Part shown: positions 17,264 to 25,178 of the stretch, piece by piece
Layout: each line of letters begins with the position of its first letter
How positions within the stretch are numbered: position 1 is the stretch's first letter
Assembly: GCF_907165045.1 (NCBI RefSeq)
Contig: NZ_CAJRAU010000001.1
Coordinates: 806,001 to 870,000 of the forward strand
Length of the DNA: 64,000 bases
Direction of reading: 5' to 3'
Source: Dyadobacter linearis
Lineage (GTDB): Bacteria; Bacteroidota; Bacteroidia; Cytophagales; Spirosomataceae
Program-made: the position numbers and the translations under genes
The notes under the pieces: generated by a model
Told to the model about the DNA's origin: nothing
The model's input: the letters and a program-made list of their open reading frames with translations, nothing else
Database searches by the model: none

Positions 17264-17583
17264 GATAGTTTGAATGGGCCTTTAAAGAAGGTGGTTTGGG
17301 TTGATCGGTCGTAAAACCGGTGGGTGTAGTCAGATAATTTGCTCAGGTCTTTGAAGAATGTTGAGGGCTTGTCCACCGTTACCAGGTTTCCATTAAACAC
17401 AAAGTCGCTGCCTTCCATAGATAGTATCAGCTCCCCCTGGTGATAAATTTCCCATACAGGATTAAAACCTTCTAAAATAAATGGGGTGCCATCCTCCTTT
17501 TCTATTTCAAAGACGCGATTAAACGGATCCGTCTTCAAATGCAGAATTCCTAATTCTGGAATTTGTAGTTCTGATTGTTCCAC
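17260..17583 (-). CDS. small phage structural-type protein (107 aa)
   Basis: Begins [20 protein letters not shown] and ends FFKGPFKLS; beta-rich, soluble, no cysteines. It overlaps the start of the fibre gene by 4 bases and is the first gene of the fibre block, so a role in fibre attachment or baseplate is likely by position. No family recognised. Confidence 0.5.
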   Translation of the reverse strand: MEQSELQIPELGILHLKTDPFNRVFEIEKEDGTPFILEGFNPVWEIYHQGELILSMEGSDFVFNGNLVTVDKPSTFFKDLSKLSDYTHRFYDRSTQTTFFKGPFKLS

Positions 17584-17910
17584 TGAATTTTATTTTTCTA
17601 AAAATGGCTAAAGAGTTCAAAGTCAAGCCATTTTGCTCGATTTTGAACCACTATTGATCTTTTTAAATAAAATAAAGTTTGATCAGAAAAAGAAGTCTTT
17701 TACGGGAAATATCTGAGGCTAATGACGCGATTTGAAGACTGGCGAGTATAAACCAAAACATTCGATTCTTGGGTTCTCAATAGGGGAAAATTATCTCATT
17801 TGAAATATATATTGAACAAGGATGGTTACCTCTACAAGTCCATATTACCGCTCGTAAACCAGAGACCTCACAAGACCCGAAGCCGATAATTCAGTGAAGC
17901 GAATAGGCAC
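17584..17910. other. non-coding gap upstream of the fibre block
   Basis: Contains no supported gene. It holds the probable minus-strand promoter region of the fibre block and the 12-mer CATTTGAAATAT at 17797-17808, shared with the control region at 12284-12295. Confidence 0.45.
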
Positions 17911-17942
17911 GAAAAAAACCGCTTACTTGATGGAGGCGGCTT
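17911..17942 (-). terminator. terminator of the DUF6169 gene
   Basis: On the minus strand AAGCCGC pairs with GCGGTTT (one G-T) across a loop of 13 bases and is followed by a T run. The stem begins inside the stop codon of the DUF6169 gene. Confidence 0.6.
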
Positions 17943-18399
17943 ACATAATATCAAGTTGTGCAAAGTATTCTCGGAAATTAATATCCCAGCTAAAAGCAAT
18001 TATCCCAATCGCGAGATTATAATCCTCTGACTCGAATACCCGGTAATCGTGTTGATAGGCATCGCCAGCATATTCATCAAACCACTGCTGAAAAAGGCGA
18101 ACCCTGCACATCTCCCTGTTATCAAGACTGTCGCAAGTGTATATTAATGGGCATCGATAGTTCCCAACAAACTCCCGGAGAATTTCTACTATCGTTTCTT
18201 GAACTTGCCGATCTGGGCTGGATTTTCCTTCAAAGTCCTTTTCGAACCTTACTTCATAAATGCTCTGACAGGATTGACAGACAGTGGAAAATTGATAAGT
18301 TGCAGGAGTAAATTTTACGAGATACCTTAAATCATTGTCTGTTATAAAGGCGTACGTAACTCCCGCCTCTCTTTCCTCAAGGGGTAGGTATTGATACAA
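17941..18399 (-). CDS. DUF6169-family protein
   Basis: 152 aa. It has the features I associate with DUF6169: an N-terminal beta sheet (YAFITDNDLRYLVKF), a central DRQVQETIVEILREF helix, then PLIYTCDSLDNREMCRVRLF followed by QQWFDEY. Function of the family is unknown. A 49-aa gene ends 2 bases upstream of its start, giving a compact two-gene unit of the size and spacing typical of toxin-antitoxin pairs. A terminator overlaps its stop codon, so the unit is self-contained. Confidence 0.65.
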   Translation of the reverse strand: MYQYLPLEEREAGVTYAFITDNDLRYLVKFTPATYQFSTVCQSCQSIYEVRFEKDFEGKSSPDRQVQETIVEILREFVGNYRCPLIYTCDSLDNREMCRVRLFQQWFDEYAGDAYQHDYRVFESEDYNLAIGIIAFSWDINFREYFAQLDIM

Positions 18400-18401
18400 G
18401 G

Positions 18402-18551
18402 CTATTGAGCAACTTTAAACGTTTTATTGATAGCTGCTGAATATTCCCCAGAGCGAACTTTCTCCCTCCATTGTCGCTTTTCCTCCAATGCTTTCCTTAT
18501 AGCTTCAGGAATCGGTTTGTTAACTTTTATATGCTTTTCCATAATCGGCAT
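18402..18551 (-). CDS. 49-aa partner of the DUF6169 protein
   Basis: Reads MPIMEKHIKVNKPIPEAIRK and ends SAAINKTFKVAQ. A second in-frame ATG at 18542 would give 46 aa. The charged helix (KALEEKRQWREKVRSGEY) suits a small binding partner or antitoxin. It lies 2 bases before the DUF6169 start codon and must be co-translated with it. It is easy to miss because of its length. Confidence 0.6.
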   Translation of the reverse strand: MPIMEKHIKVNKPIPEAIRKALEEKRQWREKVRSGEYSAAINKTFKVAQ

Positions 18552-18849
18552 GATTTATAGGGTATTAACGCATGTAAATATACATGTATACACGAGTACA
18601 AAACGTAAAGAACGAGTAAAAAAGTTTAACTCGGGGTGAACTAGCTCAGCAGAAAGAGCTGGTGGTGTTGCTAATGATGTTGAAAGAGTTACTTGAGAAC
18701 GAGAGAGTTGTATTATACAATTATTAACAGAGTATCCGGAAAAGCTCGAATAGTTCAGCTCTCTCGCCGTTAAATAATTGTCCTGACAAGATGACTATTA
18801 ACATTTAAGGTTGAGAGCGCGTTGTGACTAAATCTTAACAAACCTCCCT

Positions 18850-18972
18850 ATGGACTTCAAGGATCAAATCAAGCAATTCAGCGACCGTGTAACCACGCTC
18901 AAGGATAATAGTCACACAGAGGAGGCCACGTGGAACGCATTTATAACAACGTGTATAATAAAACTACAATAG
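18850..18972 (+). pseudogene. N-terminal fragment resembling a type I restriction R-type protein
   Basis: ATG at 18850 reads MDFKDQIKQFSDRVTTLKDN, then SHTEEATWNAFITTCIIKLQ and a stop. The phrase (T)EEAT-x-NAFI is the conserved start of Bacteroidota HsdR-N-like / restriction-associated proteins, where the frame normally continues IMPFIQALGYDVFNP. Here homology is lost after NAFI and the frame stops 11 codons later. This is a decapitated remnant with its promoter-like leader still attached (TTGTGACTAAATCTTAACAA). Confidence 0.6.
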
Positions 18973-19094
18973 GTTGCCTGACACTTCTCATTCCCTTGTC
19001 TGAGCTAGTTGCGTATATCATTTGCACGTATTTTCTTCTGGAGGCTCGAATCTTGCCCTAATCACTTTTAAAGAAATCGCTTCATTCTGCTACT

Positions 19095-19294
19095 ATGCAA
19101 TTGAAATTCATAATCCTGCAATTTTTTCCGCAAGGCTCAGCTGGCCCTGTTGATTTTTCGCCGAAATGTTAAAAGGGACGGTAACCGCTCCGGTAAATGA
19201 CGGCTTCTTTGAGTCAGCCGAGGCGGCTGTAAAGTTTTTGGCAAATTTTCCTACCAAGGGCAACTTCATTATTCAAGAAGTAATCGTTACTTAA
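19095..19294 (+). pseudogene. probable frameshifted small gene
   Basis: Two short frames abut: MQLKFIILQFFPQGSAGPVD from 19095 to the stop at 19170, and MLKGTVTAPVNDGFFESAEA from 19166 ending FPTKGNFIIQEVIVT at 19294. The second ends with the strand pattern seen in small Bacteroidota proteins with a late F-I-Q-x-V phrase. A single frameshift would join them into about 66 aa. Either the second frame alone is a 42-aa gene or the whole is decayed. Confidence 0.35.
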
Positions 19295-19467
19295 CAACCT
19301 CACTGTAACTTATTGAATTCATCAACGGTGCGAGGTCTGCGGTTCATAGATGCCATTCACGATGTTATCCTTTAGATGCCGTAGAGGTCTCCCATCTGAT
19401 GTTGACCAGGTAGAATTACGTGTTTTGCGATCTACAAAAGTAGAATTACTACTCACTCCTACTTGAG

Positions 19468-19810
19468 TTGGAATATTTACCTCAACTGCCTCTATTCTTG
19501 GAAAACCTATCAACCTCAGACGCCGGACCTCAATTGGTCGCCCAACCAATCGACTTCAGTACAGAGGAAAATCTTTCAAATATATCTCTGCTCATACTTA
19601 TCATGGGCATAATTTCATCTGGAATACTATTCTTTTCAGTCGCCATTGTGACCACGCAGTCCAATATTCGGCGGTAGTGATCGATCTGAACTTAGTGGCG
19701 CCGGCGTTGTCCTCTCGATAGGTCCGCTTATGTCGTCAATTGCTACATATTTCCTACTGCAAGTAGTGGGCAATATCTCTCGCAGCTTGAAAATACTCGT
19801 TGCCAAATAG
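19468..19810 (+). pseudogene. frameshifted small membrane protein
   Basis: From 19468 the frame encodes a membrane segment (ISLLILIMGIISSGILFF) and stops at 19677. In another frame the sequence continues GGSDRSELSGAGVVLSIGPL, then MSSIATYFLLQVVGNISRSL and KILVAK before a stop at 19810. The second half is the usual continuation of a two-helix Bacteroidota membrane protein (short loop, second helix, then xNISxxLK). A frameshift close to 19655-19670 therefore broke one gene. Confidence 0.55.
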
Positions 19811-19871
19811 GACGGCTTTGGCCTGGTATCTCTCATCTGAAAAGTATCAACTCATAAAATACAGAAACCCC

Positions 19872-20201
19872 ATGGGCAAATTCGTAATCACAAAGCGCAA
19901 AAACGGAGAGTTTCAGTTCAATCTTCAGGCTAGGAATGGCGAGATCATTTTAACTAGTGAAGGTTATACTACTTCACTTGGGTGCAGGTTGGGGATTATG
20001 TCTGTTAGAGAGCATTCTTCGGAAATTGCTAACTTTCATAATTGGGATGCCGACAATGGAGAATTTTACTTCACATTGAACGCTGATAACGGGGAGCCAA
20101 TTGGTGTCAGCCAGATGTATGATACGGCCCAAGGAAGAGCGAAAGGAATACAATCCGTCATGGAAAACGGGCAGTTTGATCAGGTGGAGGATTTGACATA
20201 G
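19872..20201 (+). CDS. YegP-like DUF1508 tandem-repeat protein
   Basis: 109 aa from the ATG at 19872 (MGKFVITKRKNGEFQFNLQA). Two DUF1508 repeats are visible: FQFNLQARNGEIILTSEGY (residues 14-32) and FYFTLNADNGEPIGVSQMY, each followed by a G-I-x-SV phrase (GIMSVRE, GIQSVMENG). The family is small, cytosolic and of unknown role. A second, broken member of the same family lies at 20993-21307, so the pair probably arose by duplication or repeated acquisition. Confidence 0.85.
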   Translation: MGKFVITKRKNGEFQFNLQARNGEIILTSEGYTTSLGCRLGIMSVREHSSEIANFHNWDADNGEFYFTLNADNGEPIGVSQMYDTAQGRAKGIQSVMENGQFDQVEDLT

Positions 20202-20278
20202 CGGAACGAGTCCATCAAAAAGAATTAAACCGAATTATCGCGCGAAAGAAAATATTAACAGACCTCGATAAATAATCT

Positions 20279-20917
20279 ATGAAAAGACTGCTACTGCTAA
20301 TTATCATTTTACTACCAAGCATCATTTGCTCAGCTCAAAAAAAAGACAGGAGGGAGGGTGATTACTCTGCTTACTTGTATTCAGTGGATGGACCAGAGGA
20401 TCATAATATAGACAGTGTAAGGTCCGTCTATGAAGATCCGCTGATAAAGATTGATTGGGATTATGGCTATTCTCAAATAGGTTTCGAATTGACAAATAAA
20501 TCGGATCAAACTATGAAAATACTTTGGGATGATGCGGCATATATCTCGATGTCAAACGAATCGAGCCGTGTGTTTCATAAGGGGGTTAAATACATTGATC
20601 GAGAGAACTCCCAGCCGCCGACATCTGTTTATAAAAATTCCACTCTATCGGACTTGATATCTCCAACTTCTTACACCAGGTATGTTACTGGTCAATATGG
20701 CGGTTGGACATCTGAACCATTGATTCCTGTGAAGCGGGTGTTAATGTCGTATAAGGTTGAGTACAATGAGAATTTTATTGGCCAAGTCATGAGGGTTGTT
20801 CTGCCAATCAAAATCGAAGATAGTATCCTCGAATATATATTCAGCTTCAAAACCACATTCGTGGAAAACACAAACTCTAAGAGAAAGAAAAAGACTGGTG
20901 ATGACTTGTACGATTAA
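20279..20917 (+). CDS. secreted hypothetical protein (212 aa)
   Basis: A clear signal peptide (MKRLLLLIIILLPSIICSAQ) is followed by a beta-rich domain with IGFELTNKSDQTMKILWDDA, typical of Bacteroidota periplasmic proteins with an immunoglobulin-like fold. There is no lipobox at the cleavage site. The tail is basic (SKRKKKTGDDLYD). No specific family recognised. It sits between the two YegP-like genes, each with its own leader, and is probably an independent cargo gene. Confidence 0.6.
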   Translation: MKRLLLLIIILLPSIICSAQKKDRREGDYSAYLYSVDGPEDHNIDSVRSVYEDPLIKIDWDYGYSQIGFELTNKSDQTMKILWDDAAYISMSNESSRVFHKGVKYIDRENSQPPTSVYKNSTLSDLISPTSYTRYVTGQYGGWTSEPLIPVKRVLMSYKVEYNENFIGQVMRVVLPIKIEDSILEYIFSFKTTFVENTNSKRKKKTGDDLYD

Positions 20918-20992
20918 CCGGTACGCAGATTACAACAGCTTGCTAGAGGACTTAGGACGGAAAGATTGATCGTATAACTAACACCTCCAAGT

Positions 20993-21307
20993 ATGGGTAA
21001 ATTCATCATCAAAAAACGATCAAATGGTGAGAATATTTTCAACTTTCACGCCGGCAACGGCCAGGTGTTTCTTTCAAGTAAAGGATACGAAACTATAGAA
21101 GGATGGAAGAACGGGATTTTGTCAGTGAAGGCCAATTCTCACCTTCACGGCAGGTATGAACAATTGCAATCCGCAGAAGTTTAGCACTACTTTGTGCTGA
21201 GATCTTCGAACAGCGACGTCATTGGCACTAGCGAACTGTACCGGACTGCTGATGGACTGATGGCCGTGATTGAGTCTGTTATGGAGAATGGGAGGTCGGA
21301 GTGTTAG
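20993..21307 (+). pseudogene. YegP-like gene interrupted by an in-frame TAG
   Basis: The frame starts MGKFIIKKRSNGENIFNFHA and runs through one DUF1508 repeat to QLQSAEV and TAG at 21182-21184. Reading on in the same frame without any shift gives HYFVLRSSNSDVIGTSELYR and ...AVIESVMENGRSEC to a stop at 21305-21307. That is a perfect second DUF1508 repeat. A single base change therefore turned a sense codon into TAG. The first repeat also looks shortened. Translation would yield a 63-aa single-repeat protein. Confidence 0.8.
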
Positions 21308-21320
21308 AGGATTTAACGGT

Positions 21321-22421
21321 ATGAAAAGATTTTTACTATTTTGTTTTCTTGTGTTGGCGAGCAGCTTGAATGTTCAGTCACAGGGAATACCATGGGTTAA
21401 AACGCCCGTTGATACATCATATCATCGGCTTGCGAAGGAAAATATTGACTTGCGAATTGACCTAGAAAAGTATAAATCAGATACCGATCGCCAGTTGTCT
21501 GGTATCGATTTGCACATAAATTCCGCGACTTACTTGTTGGGATTTGTTGCTTTGCTTGGAATTTTATTGGGGTTGTATTTGGAGCGAAAATGGAGGCAAA
21601 TCGAAGGGATATCCCTAAGAATTGAAGAGAATGTTCGATTAGCGCGTGAGTCGCAAATTGCAGCACAGACGGCTAGCAACGATTCATCAAATTCATTTGA
21701 GAAAGCTCTAAAAGCAGAAGAGCGAGCGGAGGGATTTTTCAACAAGATTGAGGCAAATATCGAGCAAGTATTTCGCGACCTGAAACGAAGTGAAGTTCAG
21801 CAGATATTGCAGGAAATAGTTGACACACCTTCCTTAGTTGTGACCTATCAGCATATCTTATTTTCTGCGGAGTTACAGGGAATAGATTACATAGTCATCA
21901 AAAATTGCTACAAGATCGTATTGAATGAAGAAGAGTTAGACGAAGGCTTGGTGAAAATGTACAAAAGCTTACTACTTCATCATTTTGCATCTAAGGCTGT
22001 CAAAGATGCGGAAATCAATAAAGAATTGTTCATTGATTTTTATTTGCCTGAGCATAAAGGTGGAAGATATAGGATTAAAGAATATATCAGGGAAATAGTG
22101 AATGCATACATTGAGACTAATGTTGATCAAAGGGCTTATATCCGCCCATTTCTATATAATTACATACATGCAAGATTTGTAGCAAACGTTACTATATTGG
22201 TGGAAGCATGTCCAGATATTGCTGCTGCGATCCATATCTATCAACATCTGCAATTTAATAATAGACCCGATGTAGTTGCACAGTTCAAGATGAGCTTTTT
22301 AGATCACACCATAAGCTACTTTAAAGTATCCAAAGATAGCTTGCCCGGATTAATATACCAGGATGAGGTAGATGCATTGCAACAATATTCTAAACGACAA
22401 TCATATCCAGATACCTTTTAA
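21321..22421 (+). CDS. exported N-terminus, single-TM, coiled-coil protein (366 aa)
   Basis: The ATG at 21321 gives a signal peptide (MKRFLLFCFLVLASSLNVQS). A short outside segment with a heptad pattern follows, then one membrane helix (about residues 71-89, TYLLGFVALLGILLGLYLER), a long coiled coil (about 92-160) and an about 200-aa alpha-helical domain on the far side. No enzymatic motif is recognised. It starts 13 bases after the broken YegP-like gene, and a CxxC-x11-CxxC membrane protein gene follows 16 bases after its stop. The signal-sensor-like topology (outside head, membrane helix, coiled coil, inside domain) together with that neighbour suggests a membrane surveillance or effector complex; this is inference. 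Confidence 0.6.
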   Translation: MKRFLLFCFLVLASSLNVQSQGIPWVKTPVDTSYHRLAKENIDLRIDLEKYKSDTDRQLSGIDLHINSATYLLGFVALLGILLGLYLERKWRQIEGISLRIEENVRLARESQIAAQTASNDSSNSFEKALKAEERAEGFFNKIEANIEQVFRDLKRSEVQQILQEIVDTPSLVVTYQHILFSAELQGIDYIVIKNCYKIVLNEEELDEGLVKMYKSLLLHHFASKAVKDAEINKELFIDFYLPEHKGGRYRIKEYIREIVNAYIETNVDQRAYIRPFLYNYIHARFVANVTILVEACPDIAAAIHIYQHLQFNNRPDVVAQFKMSFLDHTISYFKVSKDSLPGLIYQDEVDALQQYSKRQSYPDTF

Positions 22422-22437
22422 TTTATATGGGCACAAG

Positions 22438-23010
22438 ATGAGTGATGAAGATAGGTCTGATACAATTCAAGCTGACTGTTGGAATCGAGCTTTGGATTGT
22501 TTTGCATATAATTACATATATGCTGGAAAATTAAATAAGATCTCCCCATGGTTACAATGGTCAAAGGTTCTGGGAATAATTGTGCCTGTATTAATTGGTG
22601 CAATCCTTACAACTTATGCAAATGACTCCAAAATAATTGACTTAACAATTGCTATTACCTCGCCATTCGCAATTGCTCAACTAGTGGTGTCAACATATAT
22701 AACGGTTTCTGGATTGGAAGAGAAAGCGGCACTATTCAGCTCACAGACTATTCAATTTTCATTGTTGAATTCTGAATTTCAATCACTCGGCTTGACTCCT
22801 CTTCCAAGTATCGATATTTATCAAGCCAGATATGAAGTACTTAAAGAGCGAGAACGGTCACTATCGGTTCATCACCACCAGGTTTCTGAGGAGGAACTAC
22901 GTAAAGGGATGCGAAGTGGATTACGAAATTATCAGCGTGAGTGTGCTGGCTGTAAAACAGTACCATTATCTATGATATCAACAAATTGCCCAGTCTGCGG
23001 AAACTTTTAA
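22438..23010 (+). CDS. SLATT-like membrane protein with C-terminal CxxC-x11-CxxC
   Basis: 190 aa from the ATG at 22438 (MSDEDRSDTIQADCWNRALD). Two membrane helices are visible at about residues 43-60 (KVLGIIVPVLIGAILTTY) and 70-90 (IAITSPFAIAQLVVSTYIT), followed by a helical part and a zinc-ribbon-type end: CAGC, 11 residues, CPVC. This matches the description of 'mobilome CxxCx(11)CxxC' proteins, which share the two-helix layout of SLATT domains. SLATT proteins accompany nucleotide-signalling and other defence systems as presumed membrane effectors. Neighbours within 16 bases on both sides make a three-gene cassette. Confidence 0.7.
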   Translation: MSDEDRSDTIQADCWNRALDCFAYNYIYAGKLNKISPWLQWSKVLGIIVPVLIGAILTTYANDSKIIDLTIAITSPFAIAQLVVSTYITVSGLEEKAALFSSQTIQFSLLNSEFQSLGLTPLPSIDIYQARYEVLKERERSLSVHHHQVSEEELRKGMRSGLRNYQRECAGCKTVPLSMISTNCPVCGNF

Positions 23011-23022
23011 CCTGTTATATAT

Positions 23023-23214
23023 ATGAATGAAAATGTAGAAAGAGTATTGAATGGATTTTTTAAGCTATCTCAAGATGAGAGATCGCGATTGTTAAACGAG
23101 ATTACCCTCTATTCTGGAAAGACCTATTCTGAAAGATCGATTCAGGAAAAGCAGGTTGAGCAGCGGAGCAGCGTTGGGCCTAAGAATAGTATATGTAAGT
23201 GTTGTGGGCGATAA
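23023..23214 (+). CDS. small protein with C-terminal CxCCGR (63 aa)
   Basis: MNENVERVLNGFFKLSQDER is a helical start resembling small Bacteroidota proteins that begin with a short 'L-x-x-P/Q-x-x-R' helix pair; the last residues are ICKCCGR, a half zinc-binding knuckle. It begins 12 bases after the CxxC membrane-protein gene and is followed by a strong hairpin, so it closes the three-gene unit. Possibly a small regulator or partner; function unknown. Confidence 0.55.
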   Translation: MNENVERVLNGFFKLSQDERSRLLNEITLYSGKTYSERSIQEKQVEQRSSVGPKNSICKCCGR

Positions 23215-23276
23215 CAGCTACTATGTGATGGGAGATTTTCTACCACGGATTCTATCAGAATCCATAGTCGGGTCAA

Positions 23277-23313
23277 TCAGAAATGAGAAATTCAATTAAT
23301 TTCTCATTTCTGA
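23277..23313. repeat. 16-bp perfect inverted repeat
   Basis: TCAGAAATGAGAAATT pairs with AATTTCTCATTTCTGA around a 5-base loop. No T run follows on either strand. It lies between the plus-strand three-gene unit and the convergent minus-strand genes and may end transcripts from both sides or be a cruciform site. Confidence 0.75.
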
Positions 23314-23342
23314 CAATCCGCCAAGTGCAGATTATTTCAAAA

Positions 23343-23366
23343 GCAATGAGCACTCAGTGCTCTTGC
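23343..23366. repeat. second hairpin in the same gap
   Basis: GAGCACT-C-AGTGCTC forms a 7-bp stem, extended by GCAA/TTGC after one bulged base. It is 30 bases from the 16-bp hairpin. Confidence 0.6.
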
Positions 23367-23393
23367 CAGGTTATCGTTTAAAGAACGGTCAAT

Positions 23394-23687
23394 TTAAAAA
23401 GGCTCGGCCTGTTCGTCCGGTTTCTCAGGATACCCTGGCACGTTTCTACGTTTTGGGATAGGCTTAGATCGATCGACCGCAGTAGTAGTGTACTCCCCGC
23501 AGGCCCCGTCTGCATAATATTCAGTGTACGTACTGACAATAAAATAATAAATACCGCTGTCGGTCCTAGTTTTGTTCACCAATTCCCTGCGGACCAGCAT
23601 TCCTACCAACTTGCATCCTTCTGCCGGTTCATCATCTTCACTGTAATCCGGAAATGGGATATCTGAGCATAGAATTTCACTCTGATA
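23394..23687 (-). CDS. small hypothetical protein, start codon unclear
   Basis: The frame is open from just after a stop at 23688-23690 down to 23394 and reads in part ILCSDIPFPDYSEDDEPAEG, then LVRRELVNKTRTDSGIYYFI and ends KPDEQAEPF. There is no ATG; the first TTG is at 23609 and gives 71 aa, but the sequence upstream of it looks coding too. It is therefore either started at a rare codon (ATT near 23673) or truncated at its 5' end. It lies one base downstream of the DUF4359-like gene and could depend on it for translation. Confidence 0.4.
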   Translation of the reverse strand, partial: YQSEILCSDIPFPDYSEDDEPAEGCKLVGMLVRRELVNKTRTDSGIYYFIVSTYTEYYADGACGEYTTTAVDRSKPIPKRRNVPGYPEKPDEQAEPF

Positions 23688-23691
23688 TTAA

Positions 23692-24090
23692 TTACAATCG
23701 AGATTTGAGGGATTCTGGATCGAGATTCTTATCAAACAGAAACACATTACCAAAAGCACCGATGCCGACGGTTCGCGATTCTCCTTCAAAAGTGATTCTC
23801 GTAAGAGAAAAAACTAGGTAGTTTTGCGAGGAAACTATTGACTCGACAAGGCTATTTATCATTACCGAACCCATCGCTGCACCTAAGGCTGCAAATGGAT
23901 TTTCTTCTTTTTCCAATTCCTGAGTTGCCTCCCCTACAACTTTACCCGCAACGATCTTTACAGCGGATTTATGTTGATCCAGGCTAGGGTTTGTTAGCAG
24001 TGCGACTAGTAGGACCACACCCGCTACCAGAATCACGGTACTCCTTGTGTTTAAGCCTTGAAGGGACTTTGATGTTGAATTTTCTTCCAT
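23692..24090 (-). CDS. DUF4359-like membrane-anchored protein (132 aa)
   Basis: One membrane helix at about residues 17-33 (TVILVAGVVLLVALLTNP) runs into NPSLDQH, the family's typical NP-S-x-x-x entry. After an acidic/amphipathic helix, the C-terminal part (QNYLVFSLTRITFEGESRTV, GIGAFGNVFLF) has the 'NYLxFSxY...GxFGNxxxF' pattern of DUF4359 proteins. The function of the family is unknown. It is the first gene of a two-gene minus-strand unit, divergent from the gene at 24351. Confidence 0.65.
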   Translation of the reverse strand: MEENSTSKSLQGLNTRSTVILVAGVVLLVALLTNPSLDQHKSAVKIVAGKVVGEATQELEKEENPFAALGAAMGSVMINSLVESIVSSQNYLVFSLTRITFEGESRTVGIGAFGNVFLFDKNLDPESLKSRL

Positions 24091-24350
24091 GTCAATGAGG
24101 GTTTTGTGTAAGGGACAATACTAGTAGAATTTCCTGACTACGAAAAACGATGTTTCCTTTAAAAGAAGCTCCTGCATGGCACATGCTCTAAGGAACTCGC
24201 GTCGGCAATTTGAAAGAAGCCAAATAAGGCTTTACGAGGGTATGTGAAGATGATTAAACAATTCTACCGTTCGATAATTGGCACAACAACCTAATTAGTA
24301 AAACATAGAAGGACGGCGGCTTTGTGACTAAAATCTGGCCAACCTCCTGT

Positions 24351-25010
24351 ATGAAAAAAGCTTTATCCTTTGTCTTCGCTTGCCTTTCCCCTCTATATCT
24401 ATCTTCATGTTCGGTAAATGAACTTAGTCAAATCGACTGGAAATGGCATGATTTACCCTCTCGGATGCTGGGCTCATTTATCTTCCTCGTATTTATGTTC
24501 ACAACGTTTAAGCCAAAGATCAGAATAATAGGAAAGATTGCAAAGGGCCCGTTAGAAAGGAATGGCAAGGCAACCGTGCCCGAGGGTGGGGTGGATGAGT
24601 GGTATTGGTTTAAGGTCGTTAATATGAATAGTTTCTTTAAAGTACACGACCTTAAATTCAGTCTCTTCATAATGGAGCCGCATTACAGCGGGGGAAAAAA
24701 TGTTATGTTTGACTCGATCGAGCTGAAAAAGAGCGACATGCCTTTCCTTAAATCACTGAGCACACTACTTGGCAAGAATGAAAATGATGAATTTGCATGT
24801 CGAATACGAACATCTGTCGACTTAGAAGAGCTGATGGGGAGGGACAAGTCTATAAGATTACAAGTCGTAGCTAAACATCAACTGTCGGGCTTAACCTCTT
24901 ATTTCACAAAGGATTTTAATATTGATGACATCGAGGAAGGTAATTTCGTAAGTGGCTTCTGGGGATTTATTAAATCTAAGGGAAATAATAGGCGTGATCG
25001 CCGATTATAA
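24351..25010 (+). CDS. lipoprotein-type hypothetical membrane protein (219 aa)
   Basis: The ATG at 24351 gives MKKALSFVFACLSPLYLSSC, a signal peptide with a lipobox-like LSSC, then a second hydrophobic segment at about 40-55 (MLGSFIFLVFMFTTF). The rest is a beta-rich domain (WYWFKVVNMNSFFKVHDLKF, SLFIMEP) ending in a basic tail. No family recognised. Its leader (TTTGTGACTAAAATCT, then AACCTCCTGT) closely matches the one before the restriction fragment at 18850. Confidence 0.55.
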   Translation: MKKALSFVFACLSPLYLSSCSVNELSQIDWKWHDLPSRMLGSFIFLVFMFTTFKPKIRIIGKIAKGPLERNGKATVPEGGVDEWYWFKVVNMNSFFKVHDLKFSLFIMEPHYSGGKNVMFDSIELKKSDMPFLKSLSTLLGKNENDEFACRIRTSVDLEELMGRDKSIRLQVVAKHQLSGLTSYFTKDFNIDDIEEGNFVSGFWGFIKSKGNNRRDRRL

Positions 25011-25178
25011 AATTTCACTTACCCTTTGCATGTGTAGTAACAATCAATATCTTTACTACACACCTATTATCGTTTGGCACTCTTTTAGTGGTGTTTAGGT
25101 TATATATTTGTTCACAAACTATCGAGACTATGAATTGCAAAACAAAAGACATTATTGTCGAGTAATCAAAAGATTACG
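25011..25178. other. non-coding gap
   Basis: No gene is supported. A small hairpin GTAATC-AAAA-GATTAC lies at about 25162-25177, just before the stronger terminator. Confidence 0.4.

Noticed and set aside
18633..18760. tRNA-like start (GGGGTGA followed by a TAGCTCAG...AGAGCT D-arm and GCTAA)
   Set aside because: The D-arm looks real, but there is no matching acceptor 3' strand, no T-arm with TTCGA and no stable anticodon stem. It is at best a tRNA remnant.
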